A DNA stretch of 43,510 nt from an uncultured Christensenella sp. (GTDB lineage Bacteria > Bacillota > Clostridia > Christensenellales > UBA3700), in assembly GCA_910584975.1 (NCBI GenBank), contig CAJUEA010000009.1, forward strand, positions 1 through 43,510. Reading direction: 5' to 3'. Numbering within the stretch: position 1 is the stretch's first letter; each line of letters begins with the position of its first letter. The notes under the pieces are model-generated. The model ran no database searches. It was not told the origin of the DNA and worked only from the letters and a program-made list of their open reading frames with translations. A program made the position numbers and the translations under genes. Shown piece after piece: positions 17,530-25,837 of this stretch.

Positions 17530-17828
17530 TTACTATCTCCTTGACTTTCGTCTACACTAACAAATTTTACGCTGTTTTTTTCACTTACTAAAAAGCCGAT
17601 TGGTTGCATATTTACACCAGCACCACTTGCATTTGCGTGTGGGAGTTCTCTTTCTGCATCATACACACTGCCATATTCTCCACCACCTGCAACAAAACCA
17701 AAAGTGATTTTTGATATTGGCACCACAACCAAATCGCCATTTACAATCGGCTTTCCAACAATATTGTTGCTATCAACAACGCTTTTTAAATTTTCGATTG
17801 TTCCTTCAATTAATTTATCAATTTGCAT
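17478..17828 (-). CDS. ytfJ: GerW family sporulation protein YtfJ
   Basis: 116 aa member of the Spore_YtfJ/GerW family, in B. subtilis a forespore protein needed for normal L-alanine-triggered germination. The typical pieces are visible: PISKITFGFVAGGGEYG, a Gly/Ala-rich turn (SGAGVNMQPIGFLV) and a short C-terminal helix. Its start overlaps the end of the DUF2953 gene by 11 nt, with GAGG just upstream, and its end overlaps dacF. The same DUF2953-ytfJ pairing (ytfI-ytfJ) is known in Bacillus. It is the clearest protein marker of sporulation in the window, although some non-sporulating Clostridia retain it. Confidence 0.88.
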   Translation of the reverse strand: MQIDKLIEGTIENLKSVVDSNNIVGKPIVNGDLVVVPISKITFGFVAGGGEYGSVYDAERELPHANASGAGVNMQPIGFLVSEKNSVKFVSVDESQGDSKWSDLIQAGMKLIKDKK

Positions 17829-18351
17829 AACTTACCTCATATTCTTTCTTAACTCTTTTTGCAAAAATATTTTTTATGATATCAATAATGCCTTTTTTTA
17901 TCACTACATTAAGCACAAGCGTACTGTTATTATCCCTAAAATCAGGTAATACAAAACTATCATAATGCTCAATTTCAATATAATTTTCGGATAGATTTGC
18001 CACCATAGCCGTGATATATCCTACAACTTTGCTGATATAAAGCCCTTTGACACAGTCCTCACTACTACCAACAACTAAAGAATAACTGACGCTGTATATT
18101 GTGATTTTTTTAAACTGTTTTTTTGCTTTCTTGTCAGATTTTTTAATTATTATTTGCTTGTCTTTTCCACCATTAATTTTGTAAAAAAGTGTCTTATTAA
18201 ACAAATTTAATCTGAAAGAAATCAAATGCAAATTACCCGGCAAAATCACTTGTGCAACACACTGCATTTTTTCAAAGTTGAAATACACTCTTACATTGAT
18301 ACCAAAAAAAATACACACTAAAAGTATTGTAATCATACAATTAGTGTGCAA
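17818..18351 (-). CDS. DUF2953 protein (YtfI-like)
   Basis: 177 aa, function unknown. An N-terminal hydrophobic segment (ILLVCIFFGINVRVYF) is followed by beta-rich sequence and a basic middle section (IIIKKSDKKAKKQFKK); there is a second hydrophobic patch near 105-120. Identification rests on the weakly conserved DUF2953 shape and on the position directly before ytfJ, as in ytfI-ytfJ. The start is uncertain: TTG at 18351 or ATG at 18336 are possible and neither has a clear ribosome site. The 129 bp between it and scpB hold no obvious promoter. Confidence 0.7.
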   Translation of the reverse strand: MHTNCMITILLVCIFFGINVRVYFNFEKMQCVAQVILPGNLHLISFRLNLFNKTLFYKINGGKDKQIIIKKSDKKAKKQFKKITIYSVSYSLVVGSSEDCVKGLYISKVVGYITAMVANLSENYIEIEHYDSFVLPDFRDNNSTLVLNVVIKKGIIDIIKNIFAKRVKKEYEVSYAN

Positions 18352-18479
18352 TATTTGTTTTTATTTATTCATTTATCAAATTATTTTGTAAATAAAAAAC
18401 TTAAAATTGGAGCTTTAAGCTCAGATTATGTATTATTAATTTTATAAATTCTATTTGATACGCATTAAATTAATTTGAT

Positions 18480-19226
18480 TTATTCAATAACTTCAAATTG
18501 TTCGCCATCAAGGAAGTCAGGCATTTCTTCAATTCCATTCAACATTTCGTCAATAATACTTGCCTCATCAAGAGCTTTTTCAATGTTTTTCAATTTTTCC
18601 AGTCTTTCTTTTTCTTGACTATCGTCATAATTATTGTTGATTTGGTCGTCATTAATTTCAATATCACGATAAAGTTGAGTTTGTGATTTGTTGAACACTC
18701 CCAATTCCTCAAGTCTTTCAAGCACAGCTTGATAATCTGGCAATTCAGAAATTTCTGACAACTGGAATTTTTTAAGAAATTCGTCCGTTGTACCATACAA
18801 TACTGGTCTTCCTACTGCATCTTTTCGTCCAACAACTTCAATCAAATTAACCTTTAAAAGCAATCCAATCGCATAATCTGCTGATGTTGCTTTGATTTTT
18901 TCAATTTCAATCCTTGTAATAGGTTGTTTGTAAGCAATAATTGCAAGCACCTCAAGCAAAGTTTTTGAAAGCTCTTTTTCCTTAAGTGGCGTTAGCACTT
19001 CAGCAACAATATCTCCGTAATTTGTGTTGGTAGAAAACTGCAACTTTCCATTGAAGTCCAAAAGCAATACTCCACTTGCTCCTGAATATTTTGCCTTTAA
19101 CTCTTCAATGCTTTTGTCAAATTGTGCTTTTTTTACATCAGGCAACAATGCCATAATATCTGCTTTTTTTCGGCTACTGCCGGATGCAAACAAAATTGCC
19201 TCAAGAATTTGTGTCAGATTGTCCAT
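18480..19226 (-). CDS. scpB: Segregation and condensation protein ScpB
   Basis: Winged-helix subunit of the SMC-ScpA-ScpB condensin, which compacts and separates daughter chromosomes; SMC is encoded further right in this window. 248 aa. The conserved core is present: ILEAILFASG, LLEVLAIIAYKQPITRIEIEKI, VGRKDAVGRPVLYGTT, then EFLKKFQL. An acidic tail rich in Asp, Glu and Asn follows (about 195-248). I use ATG 19226, preceded by GAGGAGGA, rather than an in-frame GTG/ATG upstream inside scpA. It overlaps the scpA end by 26 nt, so the two subunits are probably co-translated. Confidence 0.93.
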   Translation of the reverse strand: MDNLTQILEAILFASGSSRKKADIMALLPDVKKAQFDKSIEELKAKYSGASGVLLLDFNGKLQFSTNTNYGDIVAEVLTPLKEKELSKTLLEVLAIIAYKQPITRIEIEKIKATSADYAIGLLLKVNLIEVVGRKDAVGRPVLYGTTDEFLKKFQLSEISELPDYQAVLERLEELGVFNKSQTQLYRDIEINDDQINNNYDDSQEKERLEKLKNIEKALDEASIIDEMLNGIEEMPDFLDGEQFEVIE

Positions 19227-20052
19227 CAAAATTATCCTCCTCGCTGGCCATTGCAAGCACTGTGTAATCAAACACTTCTGGATCACATTCACTATTGATA
19301 CCAATCATAATATCTCCATCTGCATCCTCTTGAATTATGCATGCAAACTGCTTGCTGCACAGCTGTAAAAGTGCCAAAAATGTATTTATTATTTCCGACT
19401 TTGTCACAACTTCGTCAAAAATACTGAAAAAACTTATCTGTTTTTTATCTATTAATTCATTTACCAAAAACTTTAGCTGTCTTGCAACCGTATATTCGTC
19501 TCTTTCAATTTTTTTGACATCAATAATTTCTTCTTCTTTTGTAAAATTAAACAAAACTTTTGCATAAGCTTCCATTAATTTTTCAAGATTAAAGCCTTTT
19601 ATTGTAACCCTTGCATCTTTATCTGAAAAAACAGGTTCACGATAAAATCTGTTTATTGTTTCGTTTTCCTTCATTTCTTGTGCTTTTGTTCTGAACAATT
19701 CGTGCTCAATCATCAGTCTTCTGATTTCTTCTTCAGGGCTCAAGATATCTTCCTCAACAACTTCCTCTTCTTCCTCTCTTGGCAGTAATGCTCTTGCTTT
19801 AATTTCAAGCAATGTTGCCGCCATAAGCAAAAAGTCAGTTGCACTATCAAGGTCAGTTGTATCAATACTATCCACAAAAGCAAGATATTGGTCGGTAATT
19901 TGGCTGATTTTTAGCGTATAAATATCCAGTCCATTTATCCTAGCTAAATGAACAAGCAATTCAATCGGTCCGTCAAAATCGTCCAAGTGAAAGATTATAT
20001 CCGAACTTGCATGGTTGTCAAAAATGTTGTTATTATTATTTTCTGTTCCCAT
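19201..20052 (-). CDS. scpA: Segregation and condensation protein ScpA
   Basis: Kleisin that bridges the SMC heads. 283 aa. The N-terminal kleisin domain starts at FHLDDFDGPIELLVHLAR and continues ISQITDQYLAFVD and ATDFLLMAATLLEIKARALLP; an acidic Glu run separates it from the C-terminal winged helix (VTKSEIINTFLALLQLC). The first residues are Asn-rich. No strong ribosome site precedes the ATG at 20052. A 201-bp gap separates it from the M50 protease gene upstream. Confidence 0.94.
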   Translation of the reverse strand: MGTENNNNNIFDNHASSDIIFHLDDFDGPIELLVHLARINGLDIYTLKISQITDQYLAFVDSIDTTDLDSATDFLLMAATLLEIKARALLPREEEEEVVEEDILSPEEEIRRLMIEHELFRTKAQEMKENETINRFYREPVFSDKDARVTIKGFNLEKLMEAYAKVLFNFTKEEEIIDVKKIERDEYTVARQLKFLVNELIDKKQISFFSIFDEVVTKSEIINTFLALLQLCSKQFACIIQEDADGDIMIGINSECDPEVFDYTVLAMASEEDNFDGQSDTNS

Positions 20053-20253
20053 AATTGTTATCTTTTTTATTTATTTTGCTTATTTTAAATTTTTGTTGTA
20101 ATTTAATATGTTATGTTAAAAACTACACCTTATGATTAAATTGTTTAACTAATAATTTATAATAAATAAGTTTCAAGTTATTTTGCTTTTTAGCATATAA
20201 AAGCAATTTTTATATTTGATTTGATACAATTACATTTTGTCATAATTTATCTT

Positions 20254-20982
20254 TTAAGTTAATATAATTCCTGCTATGCTGAACATTAATGATTCAACGC
20301 CACCTGTAATACTGCCAACAAACAATCCAATTATGTCAAAATACACGAATATTCCACCAAATCTTGATGCAAGATTGCTGATAATAAGCAATGCAAACAA
20401 TATCATTGAACCATATCTTCTCATAAACATACAAAACTTGTTTGTGCTGCTTGTAAATGATTCTACAACATGAAAGCCGTCAAGTGGAAAAATCGGCAAC
20501 AAATTAAACGCCATTAATGTCAAATTAATTGTTACACCATACAAAAAGAAATAGTAAAATAACTTGTAAAAAATCATTGCAACGCCTGCTGTAACTCCTA
20601 CAGCACCACTTATTGCAAACATAATCAAAAGCAAAACAAAGTTTGCTATTGCCAAAATTAAATTCATTGAAACTCCAGCAATTGAAACTGTGAAAATGCC
20701 TTTTCTTATTTTGTTAAAATTGTTTGGATTGATTGGCACAGGCTTTGCCCAACCAAAACCGACAAACAGCAACAAAAGCGTACCCATAATGTCAAGGTGT
20801 TTCAAAGGATTTAATGAAAGCCTGCCCATTGATTTTGCAGTGTTGTCACCATTCCAATATGCAACCATTCCGTGAGAAAACTCGTGCATAGTAAAAGCAA
20901 TAACCATTGCAAACAAAAAAGCAAAAGCCATTAAAAATTTATCTTGTATACTTAATCCCGAGTTGAATAAAATATTAAACAT
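20254..20982 (-). CDS. Site-2 protease-like M50 membrane metalloprotease
   Basis: 242 aa intramembrane zinc protease of the compact M50 (YwhC/Rip-like) type. The zinc ligands are H33-E-F-S-H37 in a transmembrane helix and the Asp of NLLPIFPLDGF in a later helix; about six hydrophobic segments surround them. No PDZ domain is present. Substrates are unknown; family members cut membrane-anchored regulators. It lies between lysA and scpA, a common arrangement in Clostridia. AGGAAAG is positioned before the ATG at 20982. Confidence 0.9.
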   Translation of the reverse strand: MFNILFNSGLSIQDKFLMAFAFLFAMVIAFTMHEFSHGMVAYWNGDNTAKSMGRLSLNPLKHLDIMGTLLLLFVGFGWAKPVPINPNNFNKIRKGIFTVSIAGVSMNLILAIANFVLLLIMFAISGAVGVTAGVAMIFYKLFYYFFLYGVTINLTLMAFNLLPIFPLDGFHVVESFTSSTNKFCMFMRRYGSMILFALLIISNLASRFGGIFVYFDIIGLFVGSITGGVESLMFSIAGIILT

Positions 20983-21148
20983 TTACTTTCCTAATTTATT
21001 TTATAGCTCAAATTGTTTATCATTTTCACAAGCAATTTTTGCTATAAAAATTTTTATCTATTTAAATTTTCCTACTTTTGTGTTTTGTACAATATCAATT
21101 ATAATTACATTTTTCACTGAAACAAACAATTATCAAAATTTAAAAAAA

Positions 21149-22474
21149 TCATTTTAGAAAATCTGGAATGTTGTCATTTCTTGTTATGTCCTCAAATGTT
21201 TGAGGTTTTACGGCATAATCAGATTTTCCATTTTCCACCATAACCACAGGAGGAATAGCATTTCTGTTGTAGTTGCTTGCCATACTATAGCCATATGCAC
21301 CGGTTGTAAACACAGCAATCAAATCGCCTCTTTTTGCCTTTGGGAAATTGATATTTTCAATGATAATATCTCCACTTTCACAACATTTGCCAGCTATTGA
21401 AACAATTTCTTCTTTTTTTGAATTGCAATCTGTTGCAATAACAGCCTCATACTCTGCTTGATATAGTGCAGGACGAATGTTGTCAAACATACCACCATCA
21501 ATGCATACATACTTCTTTATGCCTTTTATATCGCGGATATTGCCAACAGAATACAATGTGATACCACTTTCGCCAACAATAGATCTTCCCGGCTCAACCA
21601 CAAGTCTTGGTTTGTGTATCCCCTTTGATGAAACAGCATCTTTAATTGCAAGTGCAATAATGCTAATATAGTTGCAGTAGTCATCCAAAGTATATTTTGG
21701 ATCATTTTCAGTGTAATGTACACCAAAGCCCCCACCCATATTAAGTTCTGGAACTTTGTAACCTGTTTGCTTATCAATTGCAAGGATAAAATCTGTCATA
21801 ACATCAACTGCAAGTCTGAAAGCACTGCTATCAAAAATTTGTGAGCCAATGTGACAATTTACACCATTCAAATGCAAATTTTTGCATTGCATAATCTTTA
21901 AAATTGCTTGCATAGCATCACCATTTTCAATTGAAAAGCCAAATTTTGAATCGATTTTTGCAGTTTGAATATAGGAATGTGTGTGCGCCTCAACACCCGG
22001 ATTTGTACGAATGTTAACTTTTTGAACAATGCCTTTCGCAGCACAAATTTCATCAAGCAAGTCAATTTCTTCAATATTATCAATAACTACAACGCCTATA
22101 TTATTGCTGACAGCATATTCAAGCTCTGAAACAAGTTTGTTGTTGCCATGAAAATAAGCTTTTGAAATGTCAAAACCACTGCTTAATGCAGTATAAATTT
22201 CTCCACTTGACACAACATCAATGTTCATATCCAACTTTTTCATAATGGCATAAATCGCTTTGCAACTGAAAGCCTTTGATGCAAAAGCAACATATCCATA
22301 TCCGTCATAACAATTTGCGATGGTATCCTTAAATGCTTTGCAAACTGACTTTATAAAATCAACATCCATCACATAAAGAGGTGTGCCATATTTTGCTCGC
22401 AAATCACTTGCCTTTACTCCACCAATTACCAACTCGCCATTCTCGTCAGGCATCATACTTTTTCTGTAATTCAT
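21149..22474 (-). CDS. lysA: Diaminopimelate decarboxylase LysA
   Basis: Last step of lysine synthesis, removing CO2 from meso-diaminopimelate; 441 aa. PLP enzyme with an alanine racemase-like barrel. Lys67 in AFASKAF is the Schiff-base lysine. HIGSQI, MGGGFGVHY, EPGRSIVG, CCESGD and GAYGYSMASNYN are all present. The ATG at 22474 has AAGGAT upstream and a clear promoter about 50 nt before it. The leader is too short for a lysine riboswitch and none is seen. The next gene on the strand, M50, follows after 166 bp. Confidence 0.96.
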   Translation of the reverse strand: MNYRKSMMPDENGELVIGGVKASDLRAKYGTPLYVMDVDFIKSVCKAFKDTIANCYDGYGYVAFASKAFSCKAIYAIMKKLDMNIDVVSSGEIYTALSSGFDISKAYFHGNNKLVSELEYAVSNNIGVVVIDNIEEIDLLDEICAAKGIVQKVNIRTNPGVEAHTHSYIQTAKIDSKFGFSIENGDAMQAILKIMQCKNLHLNGVNCHIGSQIFDSSAFRLAVDVMTDFILAIDKQTGYKVPELNMGGGFGVHYTENDPKYTLDDYCNYISIIALAIKDAVSSKGIHKPRLVVEPGRSIVGESGITLYSVGNIRDIKGIKKYVCIDGGMFDNIRPALYQAEYEAVIATDCNSKKEEIVSIAGKCCESGDIIIENINFPKAKRGDLIAVFTTGAYGYSMASNYNRNAIPPVVMVENGKSDYAVKPQTFEDITRNDNIPDFLK

Positions 22475-22529
22475 ATATATCCTTATAATCTTTATTTACG
22501 CATAATTATTTATTTTAATAATTATAATT

Positions 22530-22558
22530 ATTTTAGCATTTTTTTTGCATAATGTCAA
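22530..22558 (-). promoter_or_regulatory. Sigma-A promoter of lysA
   Basis: Minus strand TTGACA (22558-22553), exactly 17 nt, then TAAAAT (22535-22530). Predicted transcription start near 22523, giving a leader of about 50 nt. Confidence 0.75.
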
Positions 22559-22714
22559 GTTAAGCGTATATAAAATACTATTTACAATTAAATAAAATAT
22601 ATAATATATTTCACTATAATTTTATATATTTTGTGCTGTTTAGCAATTAAATATTATTTGTCTTTCACTTTTGCTTGCACAAAAACATATAATAAATCTT
22701 GCATAATTTTTGCA

Positions 22715-22742
22715 TAAAAAATTGCCACCAAATGGTGGCAAT
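22715..22742 (-). terminator. Terminator of the purine permease gene
   Basis: A 10-bp perfect stem ATTGCCACCA (22721-22730)/TGGTGGCAAT (22733-22742) with a 2-nt loop lies 12 nt past the permease stop and is followed on the minus strand by TTTTT. Confidence 0.85.
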
Positions 22743-22754
22743 CATTTATTATTT

Positions 22755-24470
22755 TTAGTGAGTAAAGATAAATAACAAGATAAATATTACTGAAATAATT
22801 ATTGTTGCATATTCTTTTTTCAAGTAATAAGTTTTTGGCAAACCTTCTTGTTCTTCAGTCTCAGTTACATTTGCATCTGCAATAATTTCGCTTTGCTCTG
22901 TAATGTTTTCATTGCTTGCAACTTCGTTGATAACATTTTCATTTGCGTCAGTTGTAGCAACAACTTTCTTTGCCTTTTTCACAAACTCTTTGCCAATACC
23001 AAAGTATTTACCAGTGCCAAGCATAATCAAGCAGTGAGAAATCAATCCCAAACCAATACCATAACTGATGTTGTAAGTGAATGCCATCATAGCGATTGTT
23101 AGGAATGCAGGAACTGCAACGGCAGCATCTGAAAAATCGATATTTTTAACACTGCTCATCATCAAAACACCTACATAAATAAGTGCAGCAGCTGTTGCAC
23201 AGCTAGGAATAATTTGAGCAAGTGGAGTCAAAAACATTGCAACAAAGAACAATCCAGCAGTAACCAATGATGTAAGACCTGTTCTTCCACCTTCAGCAAC
23301 ACCTGCACTTGACTCAACAAATGTTGTAACAGTTGTTGTACCAAAAATTGCACCAGCACAAGTTGCAACAGAGTCAGCAAGCAAAGCTTGTTTCATTCTT
23401 GGCAAAGAACCATTTTCATCTAGCATATTTGCTCTTTGAGCAGTTCCAAGCAAAGTACCAATTGTATCAAACATATCAACCATTGCAAATGACAACACGC
23501 CAGTGATAATTACAAGTGCAACACTTGCAGCATCTTGCCCACTGAAATTCCAACCACTAACAAATACTTGACCAACCAAATCTTTGCCCCAAGATGCAAA
23601 TGCATCACCAGGATTTACAAGCATAGCAGCCCAGTCAGGGAAATTAGCAACTCCACCAAAGCCACCTGCATAACCAAATACATAGTAGCACACTGCACCA
23701 CCAAGGATACCCCAAAGCATAGCTCCTCTAATTTTCAATTTGCTCATTACAGCAATTGCAATAAATGTTAGCAATGTAATGATTATTGGAAATACTACTG
23801 CAAAACTATAACCATCTGCAAACACATTAAAACTTTGCAATTTTACAAGTGTTGAAGCATCAGCTACAATTGCACCACAATTTTGAAGTCCCAAAAATGC
23901 AATAAACAAACCAATACCAGCAGGGATAGCTTGTCTTACAGACTTTGGAATACTTTCAACAATTTTTTCTCTTACGCCAACCAAAGTCAACACAAGGAAC
24001 AAAACACCAGAAATCAAAATGATAAATAAACCATTTGAAACTGACATATTTGCACAGCCTACGCCAACAATTGTAAATGCAAAAAATGCATTAAGTCCCA
24101 TACCAGGAGCTTGTGCAAATGGATATTTTGCATACAATGACATCATAAGTGTTCCAACGATTGCACCAAGTGCAGTTGCAATGTAAAATGCACTGCTTAG
24201 TTTGCCATCAGTGGCACCCAAAATGCTAGGATTTACCATTAATATGTACGCCATAGCCATAAAAGTGGTAACGCCTGCCATAATTTCAGTTTTGAAATTA
24301 CTACCGCTTTTTGAAACGCCAAAAAAATTGTCTAATCCAGACAAAAACTTGTTTTTAGGCTTGCCACTTGGCATTGTTGCCACAGCTTCACCTGCGTTTT
24401 CAGCTTGAATTTCAGAGTCTGAAACATTTTGTTCAACTTCTTGAACGATTTGCTCTTGTTTCTCTTCCAT
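22755..24470 (-). CDS. NCS2/AzgA-type purine permease (PbuG-like)
   Basis: Membrane importer for adenine, guanine or hypoxanthine, 571 aa. The AzgA/PbuG signatures are clear: TFMAMAYILMVNPSILG, APGMGLNAFFAFT, DMFDTIGTLLGTA and TTTVTTFVESSAGVAEGGRTG. The core spans about 60-500 with roughly 12-14 helices. An acidic N-terminal tail (about 1-40) and a C-terminal Val/Asn/Glu linker followed by one extra hydrophobic segment (TIIISVIFILLFIF) go beyond the usual 430-480 aa. The ribosome site AGGAGA supports the ATG. No purine riboswitch is seen upstream. Substrate choice within the purines cannot be read from sequence. Confidence 0.9.
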   Translation of the reverse strand: MEEKQEQIVQEVEQNVSDSEIQAENAGEAVATMPSGKPKNKFLSGLDNFFGVSKSGSNFKTEIMAGVTTFMAMAYILMVNPSILGATDGKLSSAFYIATALGAIVGTLMMSLYAKYPFAQAPGMGLNAFFAFTIVGVGCANMSVSNGLFIILISGVLFLVLTLVGVREKIVESIPKSVRQAIPAGIGLFIAFLGLQNCGAIVADASTLVKLQSFNVFADGYSFAVVFPIIITLLTFIAIAVMSKLKIRGAMLWGILGGAVCYYVFGYAGGFGGVANFPDWAAMLVNPGDAFASWGKDLVGQVFVSGWNFSGQDAASVALVIITGVLSFAMVDMFDTIGTLLGTAQRANMLDENGSLPRMKQALLADSVATCAGAIFGTTTVTTFVESSAGVAEGGRTGLTSLVTAGLFFVAMFLTPLAQIIPSCATAAALIYVGVLMMSSVKNIDFSDAAVAVPAFLTIAMMAFTYNISYGIGLGLISHCLIMLGTGKYFGIGKEFVKKAKKVVATTDANENVINEVASNENITEQSEIIADANVTETEEQEGLPKTYYLKKEYATIIISVIFILLFIFTH

Positions 24471-24501
24471 ATCTTTCTCCTATATATTATTTTATATTTA
24501 T

Positions 24502-24531
24502 ATTTTAACATATTTTGCTCATTTTTCCCAA
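24502..24531 (-). promoter_or_regulatory. Candidate promoter of the purine permease
   Basis: Minus strand TTGGGA (24531-24526), an 18-nt spacer and TAAAAT (24507-24502), about 32 nt before the ATG. Confidence 0.4.
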
Positions 24532-24660
24532 CACAAAAACAAAAAGCATTATTGCAATATTTTATATGCAATATAAAAATTTTTAAGAGCTGATTATAAA
24601 AGTATTTTTTACTCTAATTATAGTATTAAAGATTAAGTGAAATGCTAATTTATGTTTGAA

Positions 24661-24760
24661 CAAGCAATGTTGGAGATTCCTCGACAAGCTCGGAATGACA
24701 ATGTTCGTGTCATTCTGAGTGGAGGGATAGCCGTAATCGAAGAATCTCAAACTTGGCTTG
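24661..24760. repeat. 100-bp palindromic intergenic repeat
   Basis: GGAGATTCCTCGAC...CGGAATGACA (24672-24700) and GTGTCATTCTGAG...CGAAGAATCTC (24709-24748) are inverted copies of the same unit; outer CAAGC (24661-24665) and GCTTG (24756-24760) extend the pairing. It is the same family as the repeats at 127-240 and 395-428. The rest of the 436-bp gap between the permease and ftsY holds the permease promoter and the ftsY terminator and no gene. Confidence 0.7.
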
Positions 24761-24833
24761 CATACAATAAATAACAATATTTTTCTATACACATTAAACA
24801 TAAATTGCTAACTTAAAATGTCAAAGGCATATG

Positions 24834-24875
24834 TAAAAAATGAATACTTTGCCATTAATCAATAGCAAAGTATTC
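24834..24875 (-). terminator. Terminator of smc-ftsY
   Basis: An 11-bp perfect stem GAATACTTTGC (24842-24852)/GCAAAGTATTC (24865-24875) with a 12-nt loop; on the minus strand it is followed by ATTTTTTAC, about 30 nt after the ftsY stop. Confidence 0.82.
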
Positions 24876-24906
24876 AAAAGACATTATTAATATATGAGAT
24901 ATTATA

Positions 24907-25803
24907 TTAATCAATAAGTTCGTTGATAAAATTAGTTGCATCAAATTTTATCAAATCATCAATTTTTTCGCCTACACCAACATAGCAAACAGGCAATTCT
25001 TGTTCACTGCTGATTGCAAAAACAACTCCACCTTTTGCAGTGCCATCAAGTTTGTTCAAAATAATGCCATCAATGTCAATGATTTCGCCAAAAGTTTCCA
25101 CTTGTGCCACTGCATTTTGACCAGTTGTTGCATCAAGCACAATGTATGTTCTGTAGTCACAATCTGGATATTCCCTATCCACAACTTTATGAATCTTGTT
25201 AAGCTCATTCATAAGGTTCTTTTTATTATGCAATCTGCCTGCAGTGTCAATCAAAACAACATCGTCTTTTCTTGCTTTTGCACTGTTCACTGCATCAAAG
25301 ACAACTGCCGCAGGGTCACTGCCTTCACTTTGCTTAACAATTCTTACTCCCGCTCTTTCTGCCCACACTGTTAGTTGGTCACTTGCAGCTGCACGGAAAG
25401 TATCTGCTGCCGCCAAAACGACAGATTTTCCTTGTGACTTAAAGTATTTTGCAAGTTTTCCAATAGCAGTAGTTTTTCCCACACCATTTACACCTGCAAC
25501 CAAAATTACAAGTGGATAATCATATTCAGGGATTTCGTAGTCAATTTCCCCAATCATAATTTCCTTCAAAATATCTTTTGCCTCAGAAGTGTCTTTCAAA
25601 CGATTTTCATAGCACGCATCTTTAAGCTTATCAATAATCATTTCCGTTGCAGTAACTCCAACATCAGCACTTATCAAAGCCATTTCAAGTTCGTCATAAA
25701 AATCGTCATCAATGGCACGACCTTTGAACAATTCATATATTCTTCTGCTAAAATTCTCTTTAGTTTTTTTAAGTCCGTTGCTTATTTTACTAAAAATTCC
25801 CAT
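24907..25803 (-). CDS. ftsY: Signal recognition particle receptor FtsY
   Basis: GTPase that docks SRP-ribosome complexes at the membrane. 298 aa, consisting of the NG domain only, without the long acidic A domain of proteobacteria. G1 is GVNGVGKT at 104-111; AAADTFRAAASDQL, LIDTAGRLHNK, LNKLDGTAKGG and GVGEKIDDL are present. A short basic N-terminus (KISNGLKKTKENFSRRIYELF) probably contacts lipid. AGGAGA precedes the ATG, 34 nt after smc, forming a conserved smc-ftsY operon. Confidence 0.96.
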   Translation of the reverse strand: MGIFSKISNGLKKTKENFSRRIYELFKGRAIDDDFYDELEMALISADVGVTATEMIIDKLKDACYENRLKDTSEAKDILKEIMIGEIDYEIPEYDYPLVILVAGVNGVGKTTAIGKLAKYFKSQGKSVVLAAADTFRAAASDQLTVWAERAGVRIVKQSEGSDPAAVVFDAVNSAKARKDDVVLIDTAGRLHNKKNLMNELNKIHKVVDREYPDCDYRTYIVLDATTGQNAVAQVETFGEIIDIDGIILNKLDGTAKGGVVFAISSEQELPVCYVGVGEKIDDLIKFDATNFINELID

Positions 25804-25837
25804 AATTCTCCTATTTTGCTATTTATCAAAGATAATT

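Noticed and set aside
22475..22720. Lysine riboswitch upstream of lysA
   Set aside because: The promoter leaves a leader of only about 50 nt, with no multi-stem structure.
24471..24600. Purine riboswitch upstream of the purine permease
   Set aside because: No conserved purine aptamer core or three-way junction could be found in the leader.
24583..24801. 72-codon minus-strand frame between the permease and ftsY
   Set aside because: It is made largely of the palindromic repeat at 24661-24760 and has no ribosome site.
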